The notes under the pieces were generated by a model. It was not told the origin of the DNA. It did no database searches and saw only the letters and a list, made by a program, of their open reading frames with translations. From assembly GCA_947627235.1 (NCBI GenBank), contig CANQVG010000006.1, positions 17,309 through 81,308 on the forward strand: DNA of 64,000 nt, in the 5' to 3' direction. This document shows positions 18,821 to 29,005 of this stretch, piece after piece. The stretch comes from an uncultured Clostridia bacterium. GTDB lineage: Bacteria > Bacillota > Clostridia > Oscillospirales > Ruminococcaceae. A program made the translations under genes and the position numbers. Position 1 is the stretch's first letter. Every line of letters starts with the position of its first letter.

Positions 18821-21478
18821 ATGGCAGACAATAAATTTTCTGTTGACGACATTATCAACGAATACTCTGGCAAGACAGCGGGAAAGCGTCACAGCGAGGA
18901 AACCCTTGATCTTGACGCGCTTATAAACAGTCTCGACCACAGCGGCGACCGCGAGGCGGCTTCCAAACAGGCGGCAAAGGTCGGCCCGAAGACCGAGATA
19001 ATAGAGGACGTGCTTGAAATCGGTGACAACAGCTATGCTTTTACTCCCGAAGACGAATCTTTGCAGCCGGAGTCGGAGCCGCAGCACGAAGGAGAATCCT
19101 TTGCGTCTGAGGAAGCCGGTCCCGCCGAGAGTCAGATAAAAGAAGCGCCTGAAATGAGCGAGACGGGAATAATATACGAAAAGCTTTCCGAACCGCTGAA
19201 TATAGAGCCGGAACAAAAGGACGACGTTGCGCTTGAAATCGGAATCCGTCACGCGAAGAACACCGAGCAGGGTACAGACGTAATTGAGAGAGTGCTAAGC
19301 GACGAAGAGCCGCAGAGCGTCAAGACCGAGCAAAAACCTGTGCAGAAATCCGAGACTAAGCCTAACGAACATAAGGTTCAGGCGGTTGAGGATACTATTC
19401 ACCGCACCGAGCAGCCCATAAGACCCATTCGCGAAAACGGTTCCAATACTGCAATTATGGAAGGGCTTATGAAGCTCAAGAGGGAGAGGGGAGCGCCGAA
19501 ACATAAGGAATCGAAGGTGCCGCCGGTCAACCGTGCGTCGATTGACGATATAGAGCTTGATATCGGCTCCAAGATAATTCCGAACACGGAAATAGATCTT
19601 GACGAAAATGCCACCGAGGAGGAACGCCTTGCTTTTCTCAATGCAAAGCGCCGTGAGAGGGTAAAGCAGTTTGTCATATCTTCCGATGAGGAGGAAGCGC
19701 CCTCAAAGGACGACGTAGCCGACTTCACGGGATTTGATCAGGCCAAGGAGATGGCGGGCAATATATCGTCGCTCAAGGCAAGTCTTGTGGTGCGTCTGTG
19801 CGTGCTTCTTGTAACCTCGATAGTTTCCGCCTATGTCGCCATTGCCAACGATATGGGTCTTCCGGTGATATCGCTTCTTTCAAAATCCGAAAATCAGGGT
19901 ATGCCATATCTCTTTGTGAACGTAATACTCGGACTTGCCGCATGTTTTGTTTCTTATACGGTGTTGATTGTCGGACTGAAGAAGCTCTTTACTCTCAAGG
20001 CTGACAGCGACAGTCTTGCCGCAGTCTCGGCGCTCTTGAGCATAGGCTCGGGTATAGCGCTTCTGACCGACACCGAACTTGTTCAGCTCTCTATAGTCAA
20101 CGTTTATATCAGCGTGTCGATTATAGGTCTTTTGATAAATACCGTCGGCAAGCTTTTGATAGTAACCCGCACCGAGCGCAATTTCAGGTACGTCTCGGGC
20201 GGATATTCAAAGTATGCAGTTATGAAGGTTGACGACGAGGACGTAGCCTCTAAATTCACAAAGGGCGCGCTTACGGATTTCCCGTCGCTCACGACCTCGC
20301 GCAAGACTGAATTTGTCAGCGATTTTATCAAGAACAGCTATTCCGCCGATATGACAGATTCGTTCTGCAAATACTATGTTCCGATCATCACGGTGATATC
20401 GCTTATAGTCGGAGTTATCTCGGCGTTTTTGCACCCCGAGGCCGTAACCGACGGCACGAGAATATTTATGTACGGTTTCTCCTGTGCAGCGGGCGCCTAC
20501 GCGATATGCTCCGCCGCGGGAATGATGCTTGTGACAAATATTCCTCTTGCAAAGGCGTCGAAGAAATATCTGCAATCCTCAGCGGTGATGCTTGGATATT
20601 CGGCGGTCGACACCTTTGCTGATACCAATTCCATACTTATTGACGCCATCGACCTTTTCCCCGACGGAATGGTGGAGATAGTCAACATAAAGCCTACAAA
20701 GAAGACCCCGATTGAGGACGGAATCATATACGCCGCATCGCTCTGCTGCCAGACCGAGAGTATTTTAAGACCCACGTTCTATAAGATGATAAAGGGCAAG
20801 ACCGAAATGCTCTTCCCTGTCGAGAGCTACCTTTATGAGGACGGTCTCGGGCTTTTGGGCTGGATTCAGAACAAGAGGGTGCTGTTCGGCAACCGTGCGC
20901 TTATGGAGAGCCACTCGATTGAGGGACTGCCGACTCCCGAAAAGGAAGCGCAGTATGCCAAGGACGACGCAAGCCTGCAATATCTCTCGATAGGCGGCTC
21001 TCTCGCGATGATTTTTGTCATCAAGCTCAAGGCTTCTGTGACCGTCGCAAAGGGTCTGAGAGACCTTGAAAAGCAGAACCTGACGGTTATACTCCGCTCT
21101 GTTGACTCGCTTCTGAGCATTTCGAGAATAGCGGAGCTGTTTGGAGTAGCTCCGAATATGTTCAAGCTCCTGCCGTTCAGATATCACAGCGAATACGACG
21201 AATACACCTCGTACGTTGAAAAGATGTCCTCGCCGATGATTTATTCGGGGCATTTTGCTTCGCTCGCAATGCTTATAACAGGCACAAAGAGGCTTCAGCG
21301 TTCGGCTGCTGTCGGAATAGGCGTGCAGATGCTTTCGGCGGTGCTCGGGGTGATACTATCTGTCGTGCTGTCGCTGGTGGGCATATTCACCGGCGTTCTC
21401 ACAGCTTCGACCGTCATAGTCTATACGATAGTGTTTGTCGCCATTACGGCTATTGTTCAGGCAATAGCTAAGACCTGA
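18821..21478 (+). CDS. Large membrane protein resembling a degenerate heavy-metal-type P-type ATPase (pseudoenzyme candidate)
   Basis: TM layout plus SILIDAIDLFPDG in the place of TVVFDKTGTLTEG, and VLFGNRALMESHSI as in CopA-like proteins; no TGE, DKTGT, TGDN or GDGxND; ~300 aa acidic N-terminal region. Confidence 0.65.
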   Translation: MADNKFSVDDIINEYSGKTAGKRHSEETLDLDALINSLDHSGDREAASKQAAKVGPKTEIIEDVLEIGDNSYAFTPEDESLQPESEPQHEGESFASEEAGPAESQIKEAPEMSETGIIYEKLSEPLNIEPEQKDDVALEIGIRHAKNTEQGTDVIERVLSDEEPQSVKTEQKPVQKSETKPNEHKVQAVEDTIHRTEQPIRPIRENGSNTAIMEGLMKLKRERGAPKHKESKVPPVNRASIDDIELDIGSKIIPNTEIDLDENATEEERLAFLNAKRRERVKQFVISSDEEEAPSKDDVADFTGFDQAKEMAGNISSLKASLVVRLCVLLVTSIVSAYVAIANDMGLPVISLLSKSENQGMPYLFVNVILGLAACFVSYTVLIVGLKKLFTLKADSDSLAAVSALLSIGSGIALLTDTELVQLSIVNVYISVSIIGLLINTVGKLLIVTRTERNFRYVSGGYSKYAVMKVDDEDVASKFTKGALTDFPSLTTSRKTEFVSDFIKNSYSADMTDSFCKYYVPIITVISLIVGVISAFLHPEAVTDGTRIFMYGFSCAAGAYAICSAAGMMLVTNIPLAKASKKYLQSSAVMLGYSAVDTFADTNSILIDAIDLFPDGMVEIVNIKPTKKTPIEDGIIYAASLCCQTESILRPTFYKMIKGKTEMLFPVESYLYEDGLGLLGWIQNKRVLFGNRALMESHSIEGLPTPEKEAQYAKDDASLQYLSIGGSLAMIFVIKLKASVTVAKGLRDLEKQNLTVILRSVDSLLSISRIAELFGVAPNMFKLLPFRYHSEYDEYTSYVEKMSSPMIYSGHFASLAMLITGTKRLQRSAAVGIGVQMLSAVLGVILSVVLSLVGIFTGVLTASTVIVYTIVFVAITAIVQAIAKT

Positions 21479-21494
21479 ATTTTGCCGCAAAAAT

Positions 21495-21595
21495 ATGCCG
21501 GACTTTGCGCGCGGCGTTTTGTACAAGAGAACGGGCAATCAAGCGTTTAGGATTGCAAAGTACAAAACCTGCCTGCATTTTCCGGCATTTTTTAT
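21495..21595 (+). terminator. Elaborate nested hairpin / structured 3' region ending in a U-run
   Basis: atgccgga/tccggcat, gttttgtac/gtacaaaac and gcaatc/gattgc nested, followed by tttttatt. Confidence 0.6.
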
Positions 21596-21664
21596 TCCGC
21601 TGTGCAATTATTTGCCTCCGAAAAGAGTATTACTATTGAAAACAGTTTGAAAGGAAGTATGATT

Positions 21665-22930
21665 ATGAAGCGGTTTATGATAATTTTGCTCGCGGCGCTA
21701 TGCCTTGTCGGCTGCACGTCGCAAAAGCCGGACGTAGGGCAAAGCGGCGTTGTCTCGGAGGATATTTCGTCCGAGCCTCCGTCGACCGAGCCGGACGCAT
21801 TCCCCGACGAGGTCGAAAAGCTCAGAAGCTTACTTGACGAGGCGGGACTGCTCAAAGAGGTAAGGCGGGAAAACACCGAAGATTACAGTTTTGAGGGCTT
21901 CGAGCACATCCCCGAAGAGTATTACGTTCTGGAGCTTAACGGCGATGAGGCGGCTTATATAAGGCTTTATGACAGTCCCGAGACCGCAGCCGACGAGGCC
22001 TCGAACTATGGCGAAGACGGCAGCGAATACAGCTTTGACGGCGGAGGAATGGTGATCGACTACGCCTGTCCGATACACTTCTGGCTCTCGGGGAACGCGA
22101 TAATCGAATACGGCTCATTTGAAAACGACACCGCGCGCCTGCTCAAAGGGCTTTACGGAAAGCAGTTTGCGGGAACTCCCATTCCGGAGAACGGCGCTTT
22201 GGCATTTAACTATTCGAGCGTTGAGGCGAGCGCGGGCGAGACCGAGCTTCCCGACGCCGCGCCGATAAACACCCGCGAAGAGCTCGAGGAGTATTATCAG
22301 GCTCTCAAGGACAGCTATTACTGGTCGCTTGAAAACGAGCCGCAGCTCTCGGAATTTGAGGCAAAAATTGAGGATTACCCCGAGGAGTGGTTTGAGGAAA
22401 ACTCCCTTATCATCATTTACGCCTATTCCGGCACAAGTCCCGCAGATTTTTGCGTATCCGGAATTACCCGCAAGGACAGCGAATATATGATCGTCCTTTC
22501 GGGCTGGCTCGGCGATGAAGACGCAGTAGTTGAAAAATATATTTTCGTGGAGCTTATGGGCGTAAAGCTCGAGGAAAACGCCAAGCTCGTCCTTGTAAAC
22601 GCCTATCCGCGTCCGACATATGCCGTCGACAACAGGGAGAGGCTGTCCATTGAAAACCTTATTGAAATTTTAAGCTCTGAGGATGGCGTGACTTGGTCCG
22701 ACTTTGAAAACTACCGCAGCGAGGATATCGGCTCGGGAATGTATATCCTGCGGTTTTTCCTTGAAGACAGAGGGTATATGCTTACGGTCGCAGGCGTCGA
22801 CCCCGACCCCGACACGAAGCCGCAGAAATTGGATTTGCACTATATTACTGCCGACGAGGAGCTCAAGTGTGAAATCGGCAAGGACGACCTGACTGAGTTT
22901 CTTATCAACACCGGTTATGTCGCAGGATAG
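21665..22930 (+). CDS. Hypothetical lipoprotein
   Basis: MKRFMIILLAALCLVGCTSQ lipobox; RBS AAAGGAAG. Confidence 0.7.
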   Translation: MKRFMIILLAALCLVGCTSQKPDVGQSGVVSEDISSEPPSTEPDAFPDEVEKLRSLLDEAGLLKEVRRENTEDYSFEGFEHIPEEYYVLELNGDEAAYIRLYDSPETAADEASNYGEDGSEYSFDGGGMVIDYACPIHFWLSGNAIIEYGSFENDTARLLKGLYGKQFAGTPIPENGALAFNYSSVEASAGETELPDAAPINTREELEEYYQALKDSYYWSLENEPQLSEFEAKIEDYPEEWFEENSLIIIYAYSGTSPADFCVSGITRKDSEYMIVLSGWLGDEDAVVEKYIFVELMGVKLEENAKLVLVNAYPRPTYAVDNRERLSIENLIEILSSEDGVTWSDFENYRSEDIGSGMYILRFFLEDRGYMLTVAGVDPDPDTKPQKLDLHYITADEELKCEIGKDDLTEFLINTGYVAG

Positions 22931-23000
22931 TGAGTCGGCGAGAAAGAAGAGCCTACGCTCAAGTATTTTGCAGACGCCTTCCTAAAATTTGAGACAACAA

Positions 23001-23027
23001 AAAAGCAGCCCCCGAAAGGACTGCTTT
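23001..23027. terminator. Convergent-gene terminator hairpin
   Basis: aaaagcagcccccgaaaggactgctttt. Confidence 0.65.
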
Positions 23028-23038
23028 TAGTTTTAATT

Positions 23039-24490
23039 TTATCCGAGGCTCGCGATATAATCCTTGATAATATCGCTCTGCTCTACGAGATAGTAGTCGA
23101 GCTGGTCTTTATATTCTTCCTTGACCTGCGCCCAAGAAGTGGCTCCCGTATCTCTCGCTACCTTATCGCGGAATGCGTTATAAGCGTTGTTGACATTGTC
23201 GGTGAGGTTGCCGTTGAGATACATACCCGAGTTCTTGAGTATAATTCTGCGGCACTCGTCGTACATATCGAGCATTTCATCGGTCCAGAGATACTTTTCC
23301 TTGAGCTGCTTCTTATCAATGTTCATAACGACGGAGTCCATACGCTTGAAGCGGTCGCAGGCTGCGTAAAGCGCAACGCCTTCGGGGTTTCTCGCGTTTT
23401 CGACAAGCATAAAGCCCTCGGGAATGGAAGAAAGATAATATTCGCCGTCACCGTTGTCATATCTCGGAAGAGGAGCAAACATAAACTCATGGTTATGCAT
23501 ATCGCCCCAGAGTGCTTCCATTTCCGCAACGGTATTTACAATGTTGTCGTAAAGGCATATGTAGAAGAGAGTCAGACCTTCCTTGACGCCTGTGCCGGCT
23601 TCTTTCGGGCTGGTTCTTCCTGCCCAGTAGTCAGTGCCTTTATGATAAACGCAGCCGTTCTTCTTGAGGTTGTAAAGAAGTTCGTTTGCAGCCTCGATAT
23701 ACGGGTCGTCGACAACGGCGTAATAGTTGCCTTCTTCGTCCTTGCGGATTATCTTGCGGCCGGTTGATTCCTGAACGAGAGCACCGTTATAAGCGTCGCC
23801 TTCAAGAGCAAACTTATCAAGATCTTCGTCGGAGAAGTCCATGCACATTTCATAGAATTTGTCCCAGGTCCACTCGTCGTTCCAGTAGAGGTCGGCGGGG
23901 TCGTCGTAGCCGTATTCCTCGATAACTCTGCGGTTGTAAGGAACGATGTTGCGGAAGTTGATGTCGGTTACAAAGGCGAAGTGCCTTTCGCCGAGTGCGA
24001 ATGCCTCAGCAGCGTCCGCCATAGCTGCCCAGAGGGGCTCGGTGTAGTCGACGTATTTATCTACGGGCTGGAAAGAGCCGTTGATGCAATACATCGGGAA
24101 AGTGGCTTCGGAGCTTACGCCGGCCTGGAAGAAGTCCGGCGGATCGCCGCCGACGATAGAGGTGGCGAGCTTATCAAAGCGCTCCTGGTATGTAGTTTCC
24201 ATGAAGATGACCGAACAGCCGTACTTTTCGCGGAAAGTCCAGAAACCGGTGTTGACAATCTGGTCTTCCGAGTAGTTGTTCATAAGGTCTTTGGCGCCAA
24301 GATAAATAATAGAAGTGCCTGCGGCAGCGGTTTCTTCTTTTTCCGGCAGTCTTATGCCTGCGGCGTTAAGAATAGCCGCCGAGTCTTCAGACGAGAGAGT
24401 AAGGATGATCGGCTTACGCTTATTGTTTCCGCACCCTACGAGTGCGACGATCATAAGCAGAGTAAGAGCGATAGCTAAAAATCTTTTCAT
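23039..24490 (-). CDS. Extracellular solute-binding lipoprotein
   Basis: MKRFLAIALTLLMIVALVGCGN lipobox; family-1-like SBP reading (DPADLYWNDEWTWDKFYEMC...). Confidence 0.85.
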   Translation of the reverse strand: MKRFLAIALTLLMIVALVGCGNNKRKPIILTLSSEDSAAILNAAGIRLPEKEETAAAGTSIIYLGAKDLMNNYSEDQIVNTGFWTFREKYGCSVIFMETTYQERFDKLATSIVGGDPPDFFQAGVSSEATFPMYCINGSFQPVDKYVDYTEPLWAAMADAAEAFALGERHFAFVTDINFRNIVPYNRRVIEEYGYDDPADLYWNDEWTWDKFYEMCMDFSDEDLDKFALEGDAYNGALVQESTGRKIIRKDEEGNYYAVVDDPYIEAANELLYNLKKNGCVYHKGTDYWAGRTSPKEAGTGVKEGLTLFYICLYDNIVNTVAEMEALWGDMHNHEFMFAPLPRYDNGDGEYYLSSIPEGFMLVENARNPEGVALYAACDRFKRMDSVVMNIDKKQLKEKYLWTDEMLDMYDECRRIILKNSGMYLNGNLTDNVNNAYNAFRDKVARDTGATSWAQVKEEYKDQLDYYLVEQSDIIKDYIASLG

Positions 24491-24513
24491 AATCTCTTTA
24501 CCTTTCAATTAGT

Positions 24514-24541
24514 ATTAAGCAAATGCTTAATTTAAATTATA
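24514..24541 (-). promoter_or_regulatory. Operator palindrome next to -10 of the solute-binding protein gene
   Basis: Perfect 18 bp palindrome attaagca-aa-tgcttaat (24514-24531), minus strand TGTGGTATAAT at 24536-24541. Confidence 0.65.
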
Positions 24542-24605
24542 CCACAACTTACACAGAAATTCCTTGCAAAAAAGCAAATTTTTATTGAAAATATGATGCG
24601 ATTTC

Positions 24606-27600
24606 TCATAACAGTCTTATGGAGCCGAGGTCGAAGTCACATCCCGGCAGGAATAAAAGCGTAATGCCGACGGTTCCCGCGGGTATCTCAACGTCATAGC
24701 TATGGGATGCGTATTCCTCGGAACGGGGGAAACTTACGGTGTAAAGCTTTTCCGACGAGCCGAAGTCGAAGATAAGTCTTATGCTCTCGGATTCGTTGCG
24801 GGTTCTGCCGGTGATTTCGATTGCGCGCGCGGGCGAATCGAGTCTGAGACCGTCAAACACTACGGTCACGTTGTTTCCTATGCGCTCAATGGCGGTTTCG
24901 GTTTCGGTGAAGTCGTCGCCGAATACGCTGTCTCTGTCAGATGCCGGAATAACGGTTCCGAGAACGGGAGTAGGAGTAAACTCAAAGCCTTCAAACCTCA
25001 GCGACTCGGTGAATCTGAACCTTATATCCGTAACTCCCTTATATCTGCGGCTGAGTTTAAAGGTGTTGTACTGATATGTGTTCCAGATGCTGCGCGCCTG
25101 ATATATAAGGTGTTCAAGGACGTTTCCGTCGCCGTCGCATAGGTCAAACGGAATTGGGTTGCTTGAATAGCTGAATATCCCGACGGTAAGTTCGTCCGAG
25201 CCGGTTTTGCCGAGGCCTGTGCCGTCAAACTCAATCCACCCCTCGCCATAAGGCGTCTGAAGTCCGCCCTGCATAACGACCTGAAGCGGTTCGCTGGACG
25301 AGGAGCAAAGAGATGCGCTCACGATGCCTTCGTAAGGGTTGAAGCCTGCTCTTCCGAAGCCCTCGTTTTTAAACTCAATTTCCGAGAGTATGGCGTCGAA
25401 CGGCGTACCGTTTTTGCAGTATGCCCTCAGGCGGTATCTCCCGTCGCCGACGGCGCGCACGGCAGCCCTGCCGTCTTTATATTCTACCTTCGCGAGGTTA
25501 GTGACCACTCCCGCGTCGCTCGTCGCCTTAAACATTATGTCGGACGGCAAAAAAGTGGTGTTTTCGGGCAGAAGCTTTGCTTCTGCGGTCACGGTCGGAT
25601 GCTCGGGACCGAGGGTTTGCGAGCTTACGCTAAGCTCAATTTTTCTCACCGGAATTTCGTCGCTAAGATTGCTCGGGGTATTTTCTGCGGTGCAGCAGGC
25701 GGCTTCGCCATCAAACGGCAGCGCTTTGAGAGTGAGGCGTTCGTCAGGCAGACCGCGCGAGCTAACTGTCACGTTTATGTCTCCCGCGAAGTCCTTTGCG
25801 GCGATTATCGCGAGGAGTTTGCCGTTAAAGAGCCTGCGCGAGGTACCTTTATACTGGTCAAAGTCGGTGGAATCGCCGTTGTCAAGACCCACGAGCCGTC
25901 CGGCGCCGCTCACTCTCACGTTTACCCGCGAGCGGTCGTTTTCGACGGGATTTCCGCTTTGGTCGAGCATACCGATTTCGACAAATATGAGGTCCTGACC
26001 ATCGGCGATAAGCTCCCGCTTGTCGGGCTTTAGGGATATTTTTTCGGCGTCGCCGAAGCTGCGTCGAATCATTTCAGCGACCTTTTCACCCTTTTCGTTG
26101 TAGCCTACAGCCTTTATTTCTCCTTTGTGATATGGTACCTGCCAGCGCCCCGAGAGCTTTCCGAAGCCTGTGTGGTCGTGTTTATGCCTGCCGAGACGCT
26201 CGCCGTTGACCCAAAGCTCGGATTCAAAGCAGTTGGAAAAGATGAATAGGTCTATAAGCTGACCCTCGTTGAAGTCCCAGTAGGGATAAAGATAGACGAA
26301 CGGCTCGCAGTTTCGGTTCCATTCGGCTTTGTAGGCATAGAAGGTATCCTTTGGAAATCCTGCGGTATCGGCGTGACCGAAGTGGGAGTTTTTGGTGTGA
26401 TACGGCGTAGGCTCGCCTATGTAGTCAAGCGCGGTCCATATAAACTGCCCGAGCGAATACTCCTTTACGCGGTCGATTGTGATGTTGTACTCAGAATTTA
26501 TCGCGCCGTAGCTCGTCGCGCAGTTCAAAAGTGAGGAACACTGTTCGTCGTCGAAGGTAGAGGTGGTCATCGAGGCGGGGAAGTGGTATACTCCGCGCGA
26601 CTGGTAGGTCGAGGAAGTCTCGGAGCCGTAGATTATCCAGTCGGGATATTTTAAGTGGTGTTCGTCATATAGGCGTTCAAGGTAGTTGTAACCCACTGCG
26701 TCGAGTACCTTGGCACTCTCCTGACCGCCCGGACTGTGCATCGAATTTGAGCCGAGGGTGACGGGGTACATTTTTTTATAGTCGTAAAGCCTGACAAGCT
26801 CTTTGAGCTCTTTTGACAGCTCAACGCCCCGTTGGGAATATGTCTCGCCTATCTCGTTTCCGATGCTCCACATAAACAGGCTTGCGCGGCTGCGGTCTCG
26901 GCGCACCCAGCTTTTTACGTCGCGCGCGTGCCAGTCAGGGAAGAAGCGAGCGTAATCGCAGGCAGTCTTTCTCTGCTCCCACATGTCAAAGCACTCGCTA
27001 AGCACCAAAAAGCCCATTTCGTCGGCGAGGTCCATAAATTCCGTCGACGGTGGGTTGTGCGAGGTTCTGAGCGCGTTTACGCCCATTTCTTTCAAAATTG
27101 TAAACTGCCTGCGTATGGCGCTTTTGTTGGTCGCCGAACCCAAAGCACCCATATCGTGGTGGATACAGGTTCCGAGAAGCTTATAATGCTCTCCGTTGAG
27201 AAAGAAGCCCTTATCGGCGAAAAATTCCACCGTCTTGTACCCGATTTTTTGGGTAACTTCGTCCACTGTCTCCCCGCTCTGAATAAGTTCGGTCTTAAGG
27301 GTGTAAAGATTCGGACTTTCGGGGCTCCAGAGCTTTGGTGCAAACGGCGGGAGCGTCTGCGTAAGAGTTAAGGCTTCGGCACCGAGGGCGGTTTCGGTCT
27401 CGGCGAAGCTGACAATACCGCCGTCGGCATCAGTGACGGTCTGTCGCAGAACAGCGCTGCCCGAGCCTTTTATCTCGGTGTCGATTTCGGTGGCAAATAA
27501 ACCGTCGGTAAGCTTTCTCGGAGTGACGTATACGCCGTCCGGGAGGATTTCGCTGTCACCCTTTGCGGTGAGCCAGACGTTTCTGTAGACTCCCGCGCCG

Positions 27601-27965
27601 GAGTACCACCTCGAATTGGGACTGCGGTACCTCACGAGCACTTCAATGAGGTTATCGCCCGAGGCTATGCCGTCAAGCGGAACGTCAAAGGTCGTGTAGC
27701 CGTATTTCCACTCGAATATCTTTTTGCCGTTCAGAATAATGTCGCAGTCCTGATAAACGCCCTCAAAGCGCAGCGCATAATGCCTTTTATCGCCTTCGGG
27801 TACGGTTATCACGCGGCGGTAACGGCCGTCGCCGTCTTTATAGAGGTTTTTCGCGTCGTAAATAAGCCAGTCGTGGGGAATATCCACCGGCGCGAAGTCT
27901 GTCGGATTTTCGTCGGGCGGGCAGAGACAAAACTGCCAGCCGCGGTTAAGAAGAATCTTTTCCAT
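24606..27965 (-). CDS. Glycoside hydrolase family 2 (beta-galactosidase-like)
   Basis: GH2 N-domain (LNRGWQF...DIPHDWLIYD...RYRRVITVP), acid/base MWSIGNEIGE, nucleophile region YGSETSS; C-terminal Ig-like domains. Confidence 0.93.
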   Translation of the reverse strand: MEKILLNRGWQFCLCPPDENPTDFAPVDIPHDWLIYDAKNLYKDGDGRYRRVITVPEGDKRHYALRFEGVYQDCDIILNGKKIFEWKYGYTTFDVPLDGIASGDNLIEVLVRYRSPNSRWYSGAGVYRNVWLTAKGDSEILPDGVYVTPRKLTDGLFATEIDTEIKGSGSAVLRQTVTDADGGIVSFAETETALGAEALTLTQTLPPFAPKLWSPESPNLYTLKTELIQSGETVDEVTQKIGYKTVEFFADKGFFLNGEHYKLLGTCIHHDMGALGSATNKSAIRRQFTILKEMGVNALRTSHNPPSTEFMDLADEMGFLVLSECFDMWEQRKTACDYARFFPDWHARDVKSWVRRDRSRASLFMWSIGNEIGETYSQRGVELSKELKELVRLYDYKKMYPVTLGSNSMHSPGGQESAKVLDAVGYNYLERLYDEHHLKYPDWIIYGSETSSTYQSRGVYHFPASMTTSTFDDEQCSSLLNCATSYGAINSEYNITIDRVKEYSLGQFIWTALDYIGEPTPYHTKNSHFGHADTAGFPKDTFYAYKAEWNRNCEPFVYLYPYWDFNEGQLIDLFIFSNCFESELWVNGERLGRHKHDHTGFGKLSGRWQVPYHKGEIKAVGYNEKGEKVAEMIRRSFGDAEKISLKPDKRELIADGQDLIFVEIGMLDQSGNPVENDRSRVNVRVSGAGRLVGLDNGDSTDFDQYKGTSRRLFNGKLLAIIAAKDFAGDINVTVSSRGLPDERLTLKALPFDGEAACCTAENTPSNLSDEIPVRKIELSVSSQTLGPEHPTVTAEAKLLPENTTFLPSDIMFKATSDAGVVTNLAKVEYKDGRAAVRAVGDGRYRLRAYCKNGTPFDAILSEIEFKNEGFGRAGFNPYEGIVSASLCSSSSEPLQVVMQGGLQTPYGEGWIEFDGTGLGKTGSDELTVGIFSYSSNPIPFDLCDGDGNVLEHLIYQARSIWNTYQYNTFKLSRRYKGVTDIRFRFTESLRFEGFEFTPTPVLGTVIPASDRDSVFGDDFTETETAIERIGNNVTVVFDGLRLDSPARAIEITGRTRNESESIRLIFDFGSSEKLYTVSFPRSEEYASHSYDVEIPAGTVGITLLFLPGCDFDLGSIRLL

Positions 27966-28179
27966 AGGTAGTCCTCCGTCAAATAAGCGGTTGATACAAT
28001 TATGGCGGTTTCAGATGCAAGACCTTGCAAAATATCGGATATTTTTTGCAAAAGCTCTTGTGAATATTCTACACTTTTTACTTCGTTTTGTCTACAAAAT
28101 TTTCAAAAATTTTCTGCGGGTATTGAATTTTTCGCCGCACGGTGGTATTATTGATAAAAAAGTATAAAGGAGCGAGATT

Positions 28180-28809
28180 ATGTCAAACGTCACAATTTTT
28201 GACCACCCTCTCATCAAGCACAAGATTTCCCTTCTGAGGGATAAAGCCACCGGAACCAAGGATTTTCGCACTCTTATCGAGGAAATAGCCACTCTTATGG
28301 GCTACGAGGCTTTAAGAGATTTGCCGCTCGATATGGTTGAGGTCGAGACCCCGATATGCAAAACGGTACAGCCGATGGTAGCCGGTAAGAAGCTCGCCAT
28401 AGTGCCGATTTTAAGGGCAGGACTCGGTATGGTCAACGGCATACTCGCTCTGGTGCCGTCGGCGAAGGTCGGGCATATAGGAATGTATCGCGACGAGGTC
28501 ACGCATATTCCCCACGAATATTACTGCAAGCTCCCCGAGAACATCGGAGAGAGGCTGATAATCGTTTTGGATCCGATGCTTGCGACGGGCGGCTCGGCTG
28601 TCGACGCTATAAATCTCATAAAGCAGCGCGGCGGCAAGCATATCAAGTTTATGTCTATAATCGCTGCTCCGGAGGGACTCAAGGCATTGACCGAGGCTCA
28701 CCCCGACGTCGAGGTCTACTGCGGTCATCTCGACGATGGTCTCAATGAGAACGCCTATATCGTCCCGGGTCTCGGCGACGCGGGCGACAGAATCTACGGA
28801 ACGAAGTAA
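28180..28809 (+). CDS. upp: Uracil phosphoribosyltransferase
   Basis: [22 protein letters not shown]..., PRPP motif [12 protein letters not shown]. Confidence 0.97.
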   Translation: MSNVTIFDHPLIKHKISLLRDKATGTKDFRTLIEEIATLMGYEALRDLPLDMVEVETPICKTVQPMVAGKKLAIVPILRAGLGMVNGILALVPSAKVGHIGMYRDEVTHIPHEYYCKLPENIGERLIIVLDPMLATGGSAVDAINLIKQRGGKHIKFMSIIAAPEGLKALTEAHPDVEVYCGHLDDGLNENAYIVPGLGDAGDRIYGTK

Positions 28810-28968
28810 AACGTTATAAAAAACAGCACCCTGAGAGGGGTGCCGTTTTTTACTCAGTATTTATTGTCATAGAGATTAAAAGTAAACAGCTCAGTTATTT
28901 CAAGCTCAGCAGGTGGGGAGGGACTCCTGAAATGTGTACTATGCGACATATCTTTTTATCTCTCCCTC

Positions 28969-28997
28969 TTGATTTTTTCACATTCGTGTGCTATACT
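28969..28997 (+). promoter_or_regulatory. Sigma-A-type promoter of Cys T-box operon
   Basis: TTGATT-17 bp-TATACT. Confidence 0.7.
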
Positions 28998-29005
28998 GCA
29001 TATAA

